From positions 1 to 23,481 of IMG/VR virus record IMGVR_UViG_3300020183_005431: a DNA stretch of 23,481 nucleotides; one strand, given 5' to 3'. The translations under genes were made by a program, and so were the position numbers. Numbering within the stretch: the stretch's first letter is position 1; each line of letters begins with the position of its first letter. This document shows, piece after piece, positions 1-7,232 of this stretch. This stretch comes from a virus. Below the pieces are notes generated by a model that was given only the letters and a program-made list of their open reading frames with translations, had not been told where the DNA came from and did no database searches.

Positions 1-2
1 AG

Positions 3-161
3 TTTGACGATTTGACCGTACTGGTGGATTCGATGAGCATGGAATATCTGCGGAATGCCAGCATAGAATTCCGCGAGGACGCTATGGGTGCCAGTTTCGT
101 GATCGAGAACCCCCAGGCACAGACCACCTGCGGATGCGGATCTAGCTTCAGCCCCTACTAG
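3..161 (+). CDS. A-type iron-sulfur cluster carrier (IscA/ErpA/HesB-like), 3' part
   Basis: Only the C-terminal 52 residues are in the window; the reading frame is open to the left edge. It reads [16 protein letters not shown], then [11 protein letters not shown], and ends in [12 protein letters not shown]. The CGCG pair near the C-terminus supplies two of the three cysteines that A-type carriers use to hold a [2Fe-2S] or [4Fe-4S] cluster before handing it to apo-proteins; the third would lie upstream of the window. The V-D-x-x-S-x-x-Y-L stretch also fits the family. Such genes are known in marine T4-like phages. Its role here is not visible; it could serve host Fe-S enzymes or the radical SAM enzyme at 8152. 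The next gene follows after 45 bases that hold a late-promoter-like box. Confidence 0.9.
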   Translation, partial: FDDLTVLVDSMSMEYLRNASIEFREDAMGASFVIENPQAQTTCGCGSSFSPY

Positions 162-175
162 CCCTAGCCTTTCCG

Positions 176-182
176 GTAAATA
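176..182 (+). promoter_or_regulatory. Candidate T4-type late promoter box (GTAAATA)
   Basis: GGTAAATACTGTG lies in the short gap after the Fe-S carrier gene, with the box ending 24 bases before the fibre gene's ATG at 207. It matches the core TAAATA of the T4 late consensus TATAAATA. The same core recurs at a similar distance before several other genes in the window. AAGGA at 192-196 is the ribosome binding site. Confidence 0.5.
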
Positions 183-206
183 CTGTGACCTCAAGGACAC
201 AGCGAG

Positions 207-899
207 ATGGCCAACACCGGAAACACCCAACAACAGATCGACTACGGCGCTGCCGCCAATGACGGGCAGGGCGACCCTTTACGCACAGCGTTCATAAAAA
301 CCGACGACAATTTTGATGCCATCTGGAACACCGGACCAGTGGGCAGCAATATAACGATCCTCAACAACACCGTACAGAGCAACAATGTCAACGGCAACAT
401 CGTGCTGCGCCCCAATGGCGTGGGTGTGATCCAGGCCAACGCGTCTATCCTACCCAACACAGCGAACCTACGCGATCTTGGCAGCACGGGCCAGCGATGG
501 CGCGCGGCCTATATCGGTTCGGGTGGATTATCAGTGGACGGCAATGTCACAGTAACGGGCAATCTCACAGCAGGCAACATCTCTTACACTGGCAATGTGT
601 TCGTGGGAGATCTGCGGGGCTCGGTATATGCGGATGATAGCACCATAATGGTGGATGCAGTGGATAACCAGATGTTCGCCGATTCTGCTACTTTTGGCCA
701 AGCTACAATTGCTGGCAATATCTCGGCAAACAATGTCAACAGCACCACTAGTTTTGGATTGCCTGTATATGCCAATGCCACTGTGAGAGACTCCTCAATC
801 GCCAGTCCACGACCTGGCATGATGGTTTTTGTCACCGGCACGGGCCTGCAGGTGCGAGGGGCTACAGCCTGGAATACCGTGGCAGGAACATTGACATAA
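207..899 (+). CDS. Tail-fibre-like virion protein with beta-repeat body
   Basis: A 230-residue protein. Residues 11-41 hold IDYGAAANDGQGDPLRTAF followed by KTDDNFDAIW, a motif that recurs in the next gene and looks like a shared attachment or assembly domain of T4-like marine phage fibre proteins. The middle is rich in N, G, T and V with short repeated strands such as GNVTVTGNLTAGNISYTGNV, typical of beta-helical fibre shafts. The C-terminus, ASPRPGMMVFVTGTGLQVRGATAWNTV, resembles fibre ends that report a measured product. The ATG at 207 has AAGGA 10 bases upstream and a late box before it. Exact position in the virion (baseplate or fibre) cannot be told. Confident it is structural, less so of the subtype. 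Confidence 0.75.
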   Translation: MANTGNTQQQIDYGAAANDGQGDPLRTAFIKTDDNFDAIWNTGPVGSNITILNNTVQSNNVNGNIVLRPNGVGVIQANASILPNTANLRDLGSTGQRWRAAYIGSGGLSVDGNVTVTGNLTAGNISYTGNVFVGDLRGSVYADDSTIMVDAVDNQMFADSATFGQATIAGNISANNVNSTTSFGLPVYANATVRDSSIASPRPGMMVFVTGTGLQVRGATAWNTVAGTLT

Positions 900-914
900 C
901 CAGACCAAAACCCG

Positions 915-921
915 CTAAATA
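915..921 (+). promoter_or_regulatory. Candidate T4-type late promoter box (CTAAATA)
   Basis: GCTAAATACTCC sits in the 42-base gap between two virion genes. The box ends 20 bases before the ATG at 942, and GAGGA at 931-935 provides the ribosome binding site. The extended form CTAAATACT is repeated on the minus strand in front of phoH, which supports a real motif rather than chance. Confidence 0.55.
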
Positions 922-941
922 CTCCAAAGCGAGGATCCAAC

Positions 942-1202
942 ATGGCTCTAGAAGTGATCAACGTGGGTGCTGTGCCCAATGACGGTACTGGCGATCCCAT
1001 ACGCACCGCATATCAGAAATGCAATGCCAATTTCGCTGAGATCTTCAGCAGATTCCAGCAGAACATACCGGCCACGGCCGTGGGCTCAGCAGGCGATGCT
1101 GCAGGCATGTACGCAGCAGATGCCACACATTTCTATTATTGTTTCCAGGACTATGATGGCAGCAGTGAAATCTGGCGCCAGATCGCAGGAAGCACGTTCT
1201 AG
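942..1202 (+). CDS. Small virion protein sharing the fibre N-terminal motif
   Basis: An 86-residue protein. Its first 40 residues, INVGAVPNDGTGDPIRTAY then QKCNANFAEIF, align position by position with residues 11-41 of the fibre protein at 207. The remainder, ending in HFYYCFQDYDGSSEIWRQIAGSTF, resembles the short C-terminal tip of other marine phage fibre proteins. It therefore looks like a minimal fibre consisting of attachment domain plus tip, without a shaft. GAGGA precedes the ATG. Its stop at 1200-1202 is followed two bases later by the next start, implying translational coupling. No enzymatic motif is visible. Confidence 0.7.
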   Translation: MALEVINVGAVPNDGTGDPIRTAYQKCNANFAEIFSRFQQNIPATAVGSAGDAAGMYAADATHFYYCFQDYDGSSEIWRQIAGSTF

Positions 1203-1204
1203 CC

Positions 1205-3880
1205 ATGGCGCAACCGCAATGGATCACGCCCGCAGGTAGCTTGGGAGTCATCCCCGAGGGTGTGTTCTATTCGGTGGGCATCCAGGCAGTGGCCGACGGC
1301 GAAGATGTGAAATTCCGATTGATAGCGGGCGAACTGCCCGATGGTGTGCAGGTCACCCCCAACGGCATCATAGAAGGCGTGCCCAAGAACGTGGCCCGAG
1401 TTCAGGGTGTGCCCCAGGAAGTCTCAGTGGATACCACATCTAGATTCGCCATACGGGCATTCACCACCCGCGTGATCAACGGCCGCATAGTGGTGGATCG
1501 CCTGGCGGATAGAACCTTCACGCTGACCATAACAGGACAGGACATTCCTGAGTTCGTCACCCCACCGGGCAACATCGGCACCTTCTATGACGGCGATCCC
1601 GTGGAGATACAGATAGAATTCACTGATTCAGATCCCGATGAGACCGTGACCATACGGCGGCTCACCGGAGAACTGCCGCCGGGCCTAGTGCTGGATCCGC
1701 GCACTGGCCTGATATCTGGCGTGATAGCGCCCTTGGTGGGCCCACCCGACACGGCCCAGGCCGGATACGATGCCACTGCCTACGATCAGTACCCATTTGA
1801 TTTCTCCACCAGGAGCACTAGCAAGAACTTCCAGTTCAGCCTGGAGATAACTGACGGCAAAGATGCCAACGTGCGTGCTTTCGAGATCTTCGTGTACAGC
1901 AAAGATTCAATGACCGCTGACACCACGGATTTCACCGCGGACAACACTTTCATCACTGCGGACGTGGTGTCCACACGCACACCTGTGCTGCTCACACCAC
2001 CTGGTGATCTCGGCATCGTGAGAGCGGACAATTTCTATGCGTTCAAGTTTGATGGTTTTGATTTTGACGGCGATCCCATAGAATACTCTGTGACCACAGG
2101 TGCCGGCATAGGATTCGACAGCGGACTCACACCAGGCTCGCCTGGCAGCTATGATGTGGATGGATTCGATCGTGGGGCTTTCAGCCTGCCGCCTGGTCTG
2201 GTAATCAATCCTGACACCGGTTGGTTCTACGGTTACATCCCCGATCAAGGTGCCACCGAACAGACCTATAGATTCGCCGTTCGTGTGCTGAAAAAGAATC
2301 AGCCCGCGATCATATCTGGTTTCTATTACTTTACCATCACCATCACGGGCAATTTGAACACAGCAGTGACCTGGTTGACCCAACCCGATCTCGGCACCAT
2401 CTTGAATGGATCGATCTCTACGCTAACCATAGAGGCCGTGAACGCAGGCGGCCGGGCCCTGCAGTATCGGCTGGCCTCGGGCTCAAATAGTAGACTGCCG
2501 CAAGGACTCACCCTGCAGCCTTCGGGCAACATCACTGGCCGTGTGAGTTTCAATACCTTTGCTTTAGACGGTGGTGCCACTACCTTCGATACTGATCTCA
2601 ACACCAGGCTCGATATCCTAGAGACCACGTTTGACAGCGCCTACAGTTTCACTGTCAACGCTTTCGCGGCCGAATCCGAACAGGTGGGTTTCCAGGTGGG
2701 TTCTATCGCGATCACCAACGGTGGATCGGGCTATATCAGCCAGCCCACAGTGACCATGTCCGCGCCATCCAACACGGCCAATGCCATACAAGCCACCGCA
2801 GGAGTGGTGACCATAGTGAGCGGTGTAATCACCGCCATCGCCGTGGGCAATCCCGGTCGTGGGTATACTTCTGCACCCACAGTGACCATCACGGGTGGTG
2901 GAGGAACATCTGCCGCTGCCACCACTACCATCGTAGAGGCCGAAATAACCAATGCCGTGAGCGTGTTCCGTAGATTCACTGTCACGGTTGATCGTTATTT
3001 CAACGAACCTTATCAGAAGCTCTATATCAAGGCCATGCCGCCCGAAGCTGACAGAGATCTCATCAATGAGCTGATACAGAACCAGGATATCATACCCGAG
3101 TCAGTGGTGTATCGTGCAGATGATCCCAACTTCGGAGTGGCGCGTTCGGTAGTCTATGATCATGCCTATGGCCTGGACACTGCCAGCATCGAGACCTATG
3201 TGGAAAGCCTGGATATCAATCACTACTGGAAAAATCTCACCCTAGGGCAGATCCGCACAGCGCAGGCCTTGCGATCTGATGGTACGATATTGTATGAGGT
3301 TGTGTACAGTGAAATCATCGACGATTTGGTGAACAATCAGGGCGAAAGCGTGAGCAAAGAGGTGACCTTACCGTTCCCTGTGAATCCCGGAGATTCAACA
3401 GAGATCGCAGAGGTATATCCCAACAGCCTGATCAACATGAGAGATCAGGTCATCGATACTGTGGGACAGATCGCGCCGTCCTTGATACCGGTGCTGCCCG
3501 CCTGGATGACTTCCAAACAAGCATCAGGTCGCGTGTTGGGGTTTACTCCAGCATGGGTGATAGCCTATGTCAAGCCAGGGCAATCCGCGCGGGTGGCCTA
3601 CAACATCCAGGAATTGTTTGGTGACCAGTTGAATCTCGTAGACTACAAGGTGGATCGTTACGAACTGGATCGCAGCCAGACCTACAACTGGCAACCCTAC
3701 AGCGACAGCACAGAGGGTGGTAAATGGATACCTTACCCTCCAGTGGCCACTGTGTTTGACAATGGCACTACGATATTTGATGGTGGCAGCACCGAATTCA
3801 TCACGCCTGCAGATCGTTGGACCGGCACCGATGAGTTCGATAAATATCTGTTGTTCCCCCGGATCAACATCTTAGACTAG
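1205..3880 (+). CDS. Large virion protein with four Ig-like (He_PIG-type) repeats
   Basis: An 891-residue protein. Four repeats each open with a TPPGxLG-like turn (residues about 8, 118, 264 and 391) and contain a LPxGLxLxPxxGxIxGxV signature (about 44-60, 157-173, 328-346, 431-447), characteristic of the He_PIG putative-Ig fold of bacterial and phage surface proteins. Between about 499 and 567 are two copies of a different glycine-rich strand pattern, GGSGYISQPTVT and GRGYTSAPTVT, apparently inserted into the fourth Ig unit. The C-terminal 300 residues are unique and end in DKYLLFPRINILD. There is no signal peptide or transmembrane segment, as expected for a virion part. Likely a baseplate or tail-fibre component; which one is unresolved. 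No clear ribosome binding site, so it is probably coupled to the gene before it. Confidence 0.75.
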   Translation: MAQPQWITPAGSLGVIPEGVFYSVGIQAVADGEDVKFRLIAGELPDGVQVTPNGIIEGVPKNVARVQGVPQEVSVDTTSRFAIRAFTTRVINGRIVVDRLADRTFTLTITGQDIPEFVTPPGNIGTFYDGDPVEIQIEFTDSDPDETVTIRRLTGELPPGLVLDPRTGLISGVIAPLVGPPDTAQAGYDATAYDQYPFDFSTRSTSKNFQFSLEITDGKDANVRAFEIFVYSKDSMTADTTDFTADNTFITADVVSTRTPVLLTPPGDLGIVRADNFYAFKFDGFDFDGDPIEYSVTTGAGIGFDSGLTPGSPGSYDVDGFDRGAFSLPPGLVINPDTGWFYGYIPDQGATEQTYRFAVRVLKKNQPAIISGFYYFTITITGNLNTAVTWLTQPDLGTILNGSISTLTIEAVNAGGRALQYRLASGSNSRLPQGLTLQPSGNITGRVSFNTFALDGGATTFDTDLNTRLDILETTFDSAYSFTVNAFAAESEQVGFQVGSIAITNGGSGYISQPTVTMSAPSNTANAIQATAGVVTIVSGVITAIAVGNPGRGYTSAPTVTITGGGGTSAAATTTIVEAEITNAVSVFRRFTVTVDRYFNEPYQKLYIKAMPPEADRDLINELIQNQDIIPESVVYRADDPNFGVARSVVYDHAYGLDTASIETYVESLDINHYWKNLTLGQIRTAQALRSDGTILYEVVYSEIIDDLVNNQGESVSKEVTLPFPVNPGDSTEIAEVYPNSLINMRDQVIDTVGQIAPSLIPVLPAWMTSKQASGRVLGFTPAWVIAYVKPGQSARVAYNIQELFGDQLNLVDYKVDRYELDRSQTYNWQPYSDSTEGGKWIPYPPVATVFDNGTTIFDGGSTEFITPADRWTGTDEFDKYLLFPRINILD
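3839..3846 (+). promoter_or_regulatory. Possible late promoter box (GATAAATA) inside the gene end
   Basis: GATAAATA differs from T4 TATAAATA at one base. It lies inside the end of the Ig-repeat gene (coding Asp-Lys-Tyr) and 43 bases before the ATG at 3890, further than the 18-24 bases seen elsewhere. It may be a promoter embedded in the upstream gene or simply coding sequence. Confidence 0.25.
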
Positions 3881-3889
3881 GACGAAAAA

Positions 3890-4774
3890 ATGGCATCAAA
3901 CATAAACCCCCAGAACATCGATGGCGCTTACCCAGTAGCAGGGCAAGACAACGATTCGCAGGGATTCCGCGACAATTTCACGAACACCAAGACCAATTTC
4001 CAGTTCGCAGCCGCTGAGATCACTGATCTGCAGAACAAGGCAGTGTTGAAAGCCGCGCTGACTGGTACCGTGCTCAACAATGACATGGGTGGCTCCATAC
4101 TGAGCAATGCCCAGCTACAGGACATGAGCGAAACGCGGGTGGCTCTAGGAACAGTGAGTGGTGCACAGACCATCAACTATGCTGCTGGTCCATACTACAC
4201 GCTGACCACTGCTGGTTCTGTGAGCATCGAGTTTACCAATTTTCCGCCCGCCGGACAGCTGGGTCGGGTGCGGCTGCAGATCGCTGTGGCTTCCACAGCA
4301 CATACCCTTACCTTGCCTGCAGCGGTGTCAGTGGGCACTGCGAACATCCAGGGTTACTCTGCCAATATCATCACATTCAATCAGACCGGTACCTTTGAGT
4401 TTGAGTTCGAAACCAACAATGGCGGCAGCACCATAACCATCATCGATCAGAATCGCAATCTGGATCCCATGTATCTGCCTAGCTCGGAGGATCTGGCCGA
4501 CGCAGGTGCTGCGAGTCTCACCAAGACCACCAGTTTTTTCACTACCGCGGCAGCAGAAACAGCCACCTTGGCAGCGGGTGTCACAGGACAGGTCAAAGTG
4601 TTCGCCGCAGTAGATGTCACAGCAGGCAACATGGTGATCACTGTCAGTAACGCAGGTTGGAAAGCCAGTGGATCCGGTACCATCACTTTTGATGCCCGTG
4701 GCGAAGCCTGCACCCTGATGTACATAAATGCCAAATGGTACGTGATCGGCAACAACGGTTGCGCTTTCGCATAG
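3890..4774 (+). CDS. Virion structural protein (marine T4-like phage family)
   Basis: A 294-residue protein. The N-terminus, INPQNIDGAYPVAGQDNDSQG followed by FRDNFTNTKTNF, is the signature of a virion protein common in marine T4-like phages, and its DNxSQGFRDNFxxxKxNF part resembles the attachment motif of the two proteins at 207 and 942. The rest is rich in A, T and G with alternating hydrophobic residues typical of beta-structured fibre or decoration proteins. AGGA lies just before the ATG (ctaggacgaaaaa). It closes the structural block and is followed by a strong terminator. Structural role is likely; exact location unknown. Confidence 0.75.
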   Translation: MASNINPQNIDGAYPVAGQDNDSQGFRDNFTNTKTNFQFAAAEITDLQNKAVLKAALTGTVLNNDMGGSILSNAQLQDMSETRVALGTVSGAQTINYAAGPYYTLTTAGSVSIEFTNFPPAGQLGRVRLQIAVASTAHTLTLPAAVSVGTANIQGYSANIITFNQTGTFEFEFETNNGGSTITIIDQNRNLDPMYLPSSEDLADAGAASLTKTTSFFTTAAAETATLAAGVTGQVKVFAAVDVTAGNMVITVSNAGWKASGSGTITFDARGEACTLMYINAKWYVIGNNGCAFA

Positions 4775-4794
4775 CCAAAATCATTGACTAGTGC

Positions 4795-4834
4795 AGCCCT
4801 TGATGCTAACATAGAGTCAAGGGCTTTTTCTTTT
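4795..4834 (+). terminator. Rho-independent terminator after the virion gene block
   Basis: AGCCCTTGA (4795-4803) and TCAAGGGCT (4817-4825) form a perfect 9-bp stem with a 13-base loop. The stem runs into TTTTTCTTTT. It is the clearest terminator in the window. The last T of the tract directly precedes the ATG at 4835, so terminator and start codon abut. Confidence 0.9.
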
Positions 4835-5074
4835 ATGGAACATCCACTCATACACAACCTGGACGATCTCTCAATGGAGCAATTGCAGGAGAAAATCACA
4901 GAACTCAGCCGCAAGGTGGGCATAGCGCACAGGACTGGCAATGCGCATCTACGGCACCAAGTGCAGATGGCCCTGGAAACCTATCAGAACAAGTATCGCG
5001 AACGCATGGAACAGAGCTGGCGCAAAACGGATGGAACTGATCCGGACTTTTCGGACCGCATAGACATATCATGA
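4835..5074 (+). CDS. Conserved phage protein, unknown function
   Basis: A 79-residue protein starting MEHPLIHNLDDLSMEQLQEK and containing HLRHQVQMALETYQNKYRERM. It is predicted mostly helical and charged, with a likely coiled coil over residues 12-65. I recognise the type (MEHPLIHN start, helical body, ETYQNKY) from marine T4-like phages, where it has no assigned function. An in-frame TTG at 4784 would place the N-terminus upstream of the terminator hairpin; the ATG at 4835 is preferred because the MEHPLIHN start fits the family. The only purine-rich ribosome binding site, AAGGG (4819-4823), is in the 3' arm of the terminator stem. Its stop overlaps the next start (ATGA). Confidence 0.7.
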   Translation: MEHPLIHNLDDLSMEQLQEKITELSRKVGIAHRTGNAHLRHQVQMALETYQNKYRERMEQSWRKTDGTDPDFSDRIDIS

Positions 5075-5670
5075 ATGTGAGATTGGTCAAAACTTGGTAT
5101 TGGCAGTCCGGTCGTGTGCTAGCAGGAGAATGTTACATCAACTCTTACACCGCACGGGTGCAGATGCATACCACTGCCATGGATGCCGCTGAACACTCAG
5201 TGGCCTATGAGCGTATGGAGCACTGGTTCCAAAATGTGATGCAGGATTCCATCTTGATCTCCGCCGAAGATCCCAAGCTGCGAGCTTTTGGTGCCACGGG
5301 ACAGCGGATCCTGATTTTCCCAGAAGATCCCGTAGATCAGCTGGTGGGCATCATGCTGTGCATCAAGCTCAATCACATCACTGAAGGTCGTCTGGTGATC
5401 ACCGATGTAGATTTGAGCAGCATTAACGGAGAGGAAATGATCTATCGGCACAATCACTCCGAAGCCACTGGTCCGATGTCCGCACCAGGTTGGTGGCAAG
5501 ATCCACGGCCCACCTGGATGTTGGCCGGCAAAAGGAGCTCGGCCACCAAGGTAGTGTCTCTGTCGAGATATCCCGAATGGCATTCTACAAACCTGGAATG
5601 GCCAAACCGGGCCGCTGCGCCCGAGTCGGCCGTGGTGTTCGCGGATTTTGATCGAGATGATGACAAATAA
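5071..5670 (+). CDS. Conserved phage hypothetical protein
   Basis: A 199-residue protein of unknown function. It starts MNVRLVKTWYWQSGRVLAGE, has a central stretch reading FPEDPVDQLVGIMLCIKLNHI, then GEEMIYRHNHSE and a tryptophan-rich tail with PGWWQDPRPTWM. No signal peptide, transmembrane segment or catalytic motif that I can name is present. It overlaps the preceding gene by four bases (ATGA) and the following gene by 11, placing it in one translationally coupled set with a DnaE-like fragment. Proteins of similar layout occur next to that fragment in other marine T4-like phages as far as I recall, but this is memory, not a search. Confidence 0.65.
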   Translation: MNVRLVKTWYWQSGRVLAGECYINSYTARVQMHTTAMDAAEHSVAYERMEHWFQNVMQDSILISAEDPKLRAFGATGQRILIFPEDPVDQLVGIMLCIKLNHITEGRLVITDVDLSSINGEEMIYRHNHSEATGPMSAPGWWQDPRPTWMLAGKRSSATKVVSLSRYPEWHSTNLEWPNRAAAPESAVVFADFDRDDDK

Positions 5671-6178
5671 ATTTGGCGAGATCATGCTGTCAGAATCGGA
5701 TCTATGCGATCTCGTGATGCAGGGCAGAGATCTGACCACCATGGATCGTGTGACCGTGGATCCGGCCGTGGATCTGGAAAAAATGATACAACACCTGCGA
5801 GAACCCAGATCATTGCTGACTTGGACATTTCCGGAAGCATCTGATATTTCTGTACCCGAATTTGATCTGCAGCGACAGGCCCGATGGCTCATGCCCGACG
5901 AATATCGTGACACAGATATCGCGCAACATGTTTTGGATCTGTGTCAAACGCCAGAGCAACTGCAACGGGCCGGAGAAGAGTTGCTGCTGTTCCAGGAACA
6001 TGGACTATTTGATCTCTTGAGATATCTGCGCTATCTAGTACACACGATGCAGCAAAATCATGTGATCTGGGGAGTGGGCCGTGGCAGTTCTGTGGCCAGC
6101 TATGTGTTGTACCTGCTGGGTGTGCATCGCATAGATTCCATGTACTATGATTTAGACCCCCGAGAATTCCTGCGTTAA
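5660..6178 (+). CDS. Stand-alone DnaE-like (DNA polymerase III alpha) module
   Basis: A 172-residue protein. Residues 137-172, with VGRGSSVASYVLYLLGV followed by DSMYYDLDPREFLR, match the GRGSxxxSLVxYLLGIxxxDPxxYxLxFERFLN block at the start of the palm of bacterial replicative polymerases (C-family). The rest resembles the helical region before it (LQRAGEELLLFQEHGLFDLLRYLRYL). The protein stops exactly at FLR, so the following catalytic aspartates (PDxDxDF in DnaE) are absent and it cannot polymerise by itself. It could bind primer-template or a polymerase partner (inference). The start at 5660 (MTNKFGE) is chosen over in-frame TTG 5648 and ATG 5657 because family members begin near NKFGE; it overlaps the previous gene. 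Confidence 0.75.
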   Translation: MTNKFGEIMLSESDLCDLVMQGRDLTTMDRVTVDPAVDLEKMIQHLREPRSLLTWTFPEASDISVPEFDLQRQARWLMPDEYRDTDIAQHVLDLCQTPEQLQRAGEELLLFQEHGLFDLLRYLRYLVHTMQQNHVIWGVGRGSSVASYVLYLLGVHRIDSMYYDLDPREFLR

Positions 6179-6181
6179 ATA
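6175..6181 (+). promoter_or_regulatory. Candidate late promoter box (TTAAATA)
   Basis: GTTAAATAGC overlaps the stop codon of the DnaE-like gene and ends 23 bases before the ATG at 6205. A strong AGGAG ribosome binding site (6194-6198) follows. It would start the run that includes the co-chaperonin and the clamp loader. Confidence 0.45.
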
Positions 6182-6204
6182 GCGTATCTCACGAGGAGAC
6201 AACA

Positions 6205-6627
6205 ATGACTAGGAAAGTATACAGGACCGCCCAAGGCAAGATAGTGGATCTCGGTGCCCTGCAACTGCGCAACGAAAACGTGCGTGCAGTAGGCAACATG
6301 CAAGTAAATGCTCGTGGCGACCTTATCGACAGTGGCAATCGTCCGATAGACACCAGGAACAGCCAGGTAGCCCGTCAATACCGCCGCCAGACCACCAATG
6401 TCTCAGATACACCTGTACGGGCCAGCCAGTCGGCTGCTGCGGCCATGCCCCACCCTCCGGAAGATTTCCAAGATGATTTTGTCAAACAGCCGGCATCAGT
6501 AGCAACCACCGCTGCACCCACTGCGGGGTTGGCCGCGGCCATCGCCCGCGCCAGAGAGATACGCCAGGATCCACTGAAAACACATCAAAGTATCGTCGAA
6601 CATCAATCTCAAACAGGAAAATCATGA
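6205..6627 (+). CDS. Conserved phage hypothetical protein
   Basis: A 140-residue basic protein. The first 60 residues, including RTAQGKIVDLGALQLRNENV, then AVGNMQVNARGD, form the conserved part that I recognise from marine T4-like phages; no function is assigned there. The second half is low-complexity, rich in A, T and Q, and ends in a helical AAAIARAREIRQDPLKTHQS segment. Lack of a signal peptide or transmembrane segment suggests a cytoplasmic or virion protein. It has the best ribosome binding site in its neighbourhood (ACGAGGAGACAACA) and a late box, and its stop overlaps the co-chaperonin start (ATGA), so the two are probably made together. Confidence 0.7.
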   Translation: MTRKVYRTAQGKIVDLGALQLRNENVRAVGNMQVNARGDLIDSGNRPIDTRNSQVARQYRRQTTNVSDTPVRASQSAAAAMPHPPEDFQDDFVKQPASVATTAAPTAGLAAAIARAREIRQDPLKTHQSIVEHQSQTGKS

Positions 6628-7007
6628 TCTCTGCGTTTTCTCCACACCGTATCCAGAATCTCCGAGCGCTAGGCAACACTGTGATAGTGGCCGATATGGA
6701 GTTCCAAGGGCGCACTCTCAGCTCAGGTATCATCCTACACAACGACAACGGTACCACTGCCGGCATCAGACCTCGCTGGGGCCAGATCTATGCGGTAGGA
6801 CCAGAACAACGAGACGTGCGTCCAGGACAATGGGTATGCGTGGTGCACGGACGTTGGACCCGGGGTCTTGAAATAGAAGACGATGCCGGTGTCAAAACCA
6901 TAAGAAAAATCGATCCCGACGATATCCTGTTGGTGTCAGACCAAGAACCCGGCACTGATGATACCATCAGCGACGCCATCCAAGCACAAGCCAAAAACCG
7001 TTTCTAG
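6624..7007 (+). CDS. GroES-like co-chaperonin (phage gp31-type)
   Basis: A 127-residue protein. RALGNTVIVADMEFQGRTLSSGIIL (residues about 12-37) corresponds to the GroES core start (RPLxDRVLV...TxGGI) with its mobile loop. PRWGQIYAVGPEQRDVRPGQWV matches the GKVLAVGxG...VxxGDxV block, and DPDDILLV the C-terminal strand. It would cap GroEL during folding of phage proteins, as T4 gp31 does for the capsid protein. It is somewhat longer than bacterial GroES (about 95 residues), with an N-terminal extension and a polar C-terminal tail. It overlaps its neighbours at both ends (ATGA; TAGTG), pointing to coupled translation. Confidence 0.85.
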   Translation: MISAFSPHRIQNLRALGNTVIVADMEFQGRTLSSGIILHNDNGTTAGIRPRWGQIYAVGPEQRDVRPGQWVCVVHGRWTRGLEIEDDAGVKTIRKIDPDDILLVSDQEPGTDDTISDAIQAQAKNRF

Positions 7008-7231
7008 TGGGTTTTCAAAAACCTGATCTCAACATGGCAAGGATGGCCATCGGAGCCAGTATGGTGGAAATCCGCAGTCCCTACAACGACGGATGGACTG
7101 GTTCTGCTTGCAAACACGATCTATATCTGTTAAAATCGTGGTTAGATGATGAATACAATCGTCTACCCAAATTCATCGGAGAAGAACAATGGGAACAAGA
7201 ACGGATTGTCAACATATTGAAAAAGGACTAG
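7007..7231 (+). CDS. Small conserved phage protein, unknown function
   Basis: A 74-residue protein with RSPYNDGWTGSACKHDLYLLKSWLDDEY in the middle and an acidic, charged tail. A GTG at 7007 overlaps the preceding stop (TAGTG) and is preferred; an ATG at 7034 is the alternative and would remove nine residues. I recognise the PYNDGWTxxxCKxDLYxLK pattern from small marine T4-like phage proteins without known function. It ends two bases before the GTG of the clamp-loader gene, whose ribosome binding site (AAGGA) lies inside this gene's end. The position next to gp44 might hint at a replication role, but nothing in the sequence shows it. Confidence 0.6.
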   Translation: MGFQKPDLNMARMAIGASMVEIRSPYNDGWTGSACKHDLYLLKSWLDDEYNRLPKFIGEEQWEQERIVNILKKD

Positions 7232-7232
7232 C

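Noticed and set aside
1907-2383. A 158-codon minus-strand open frame
   Set aside because: It is antisense to the Ig-repeat gene and shows no motif or start signal.
5197-5913. A 238-codon minus-strand open frame
   Set aside because: It lies opposite two coupled plus-strand genes, one with DnaE-like motifs; its translation is low in recognisable structure and looks like an antisense shadow.
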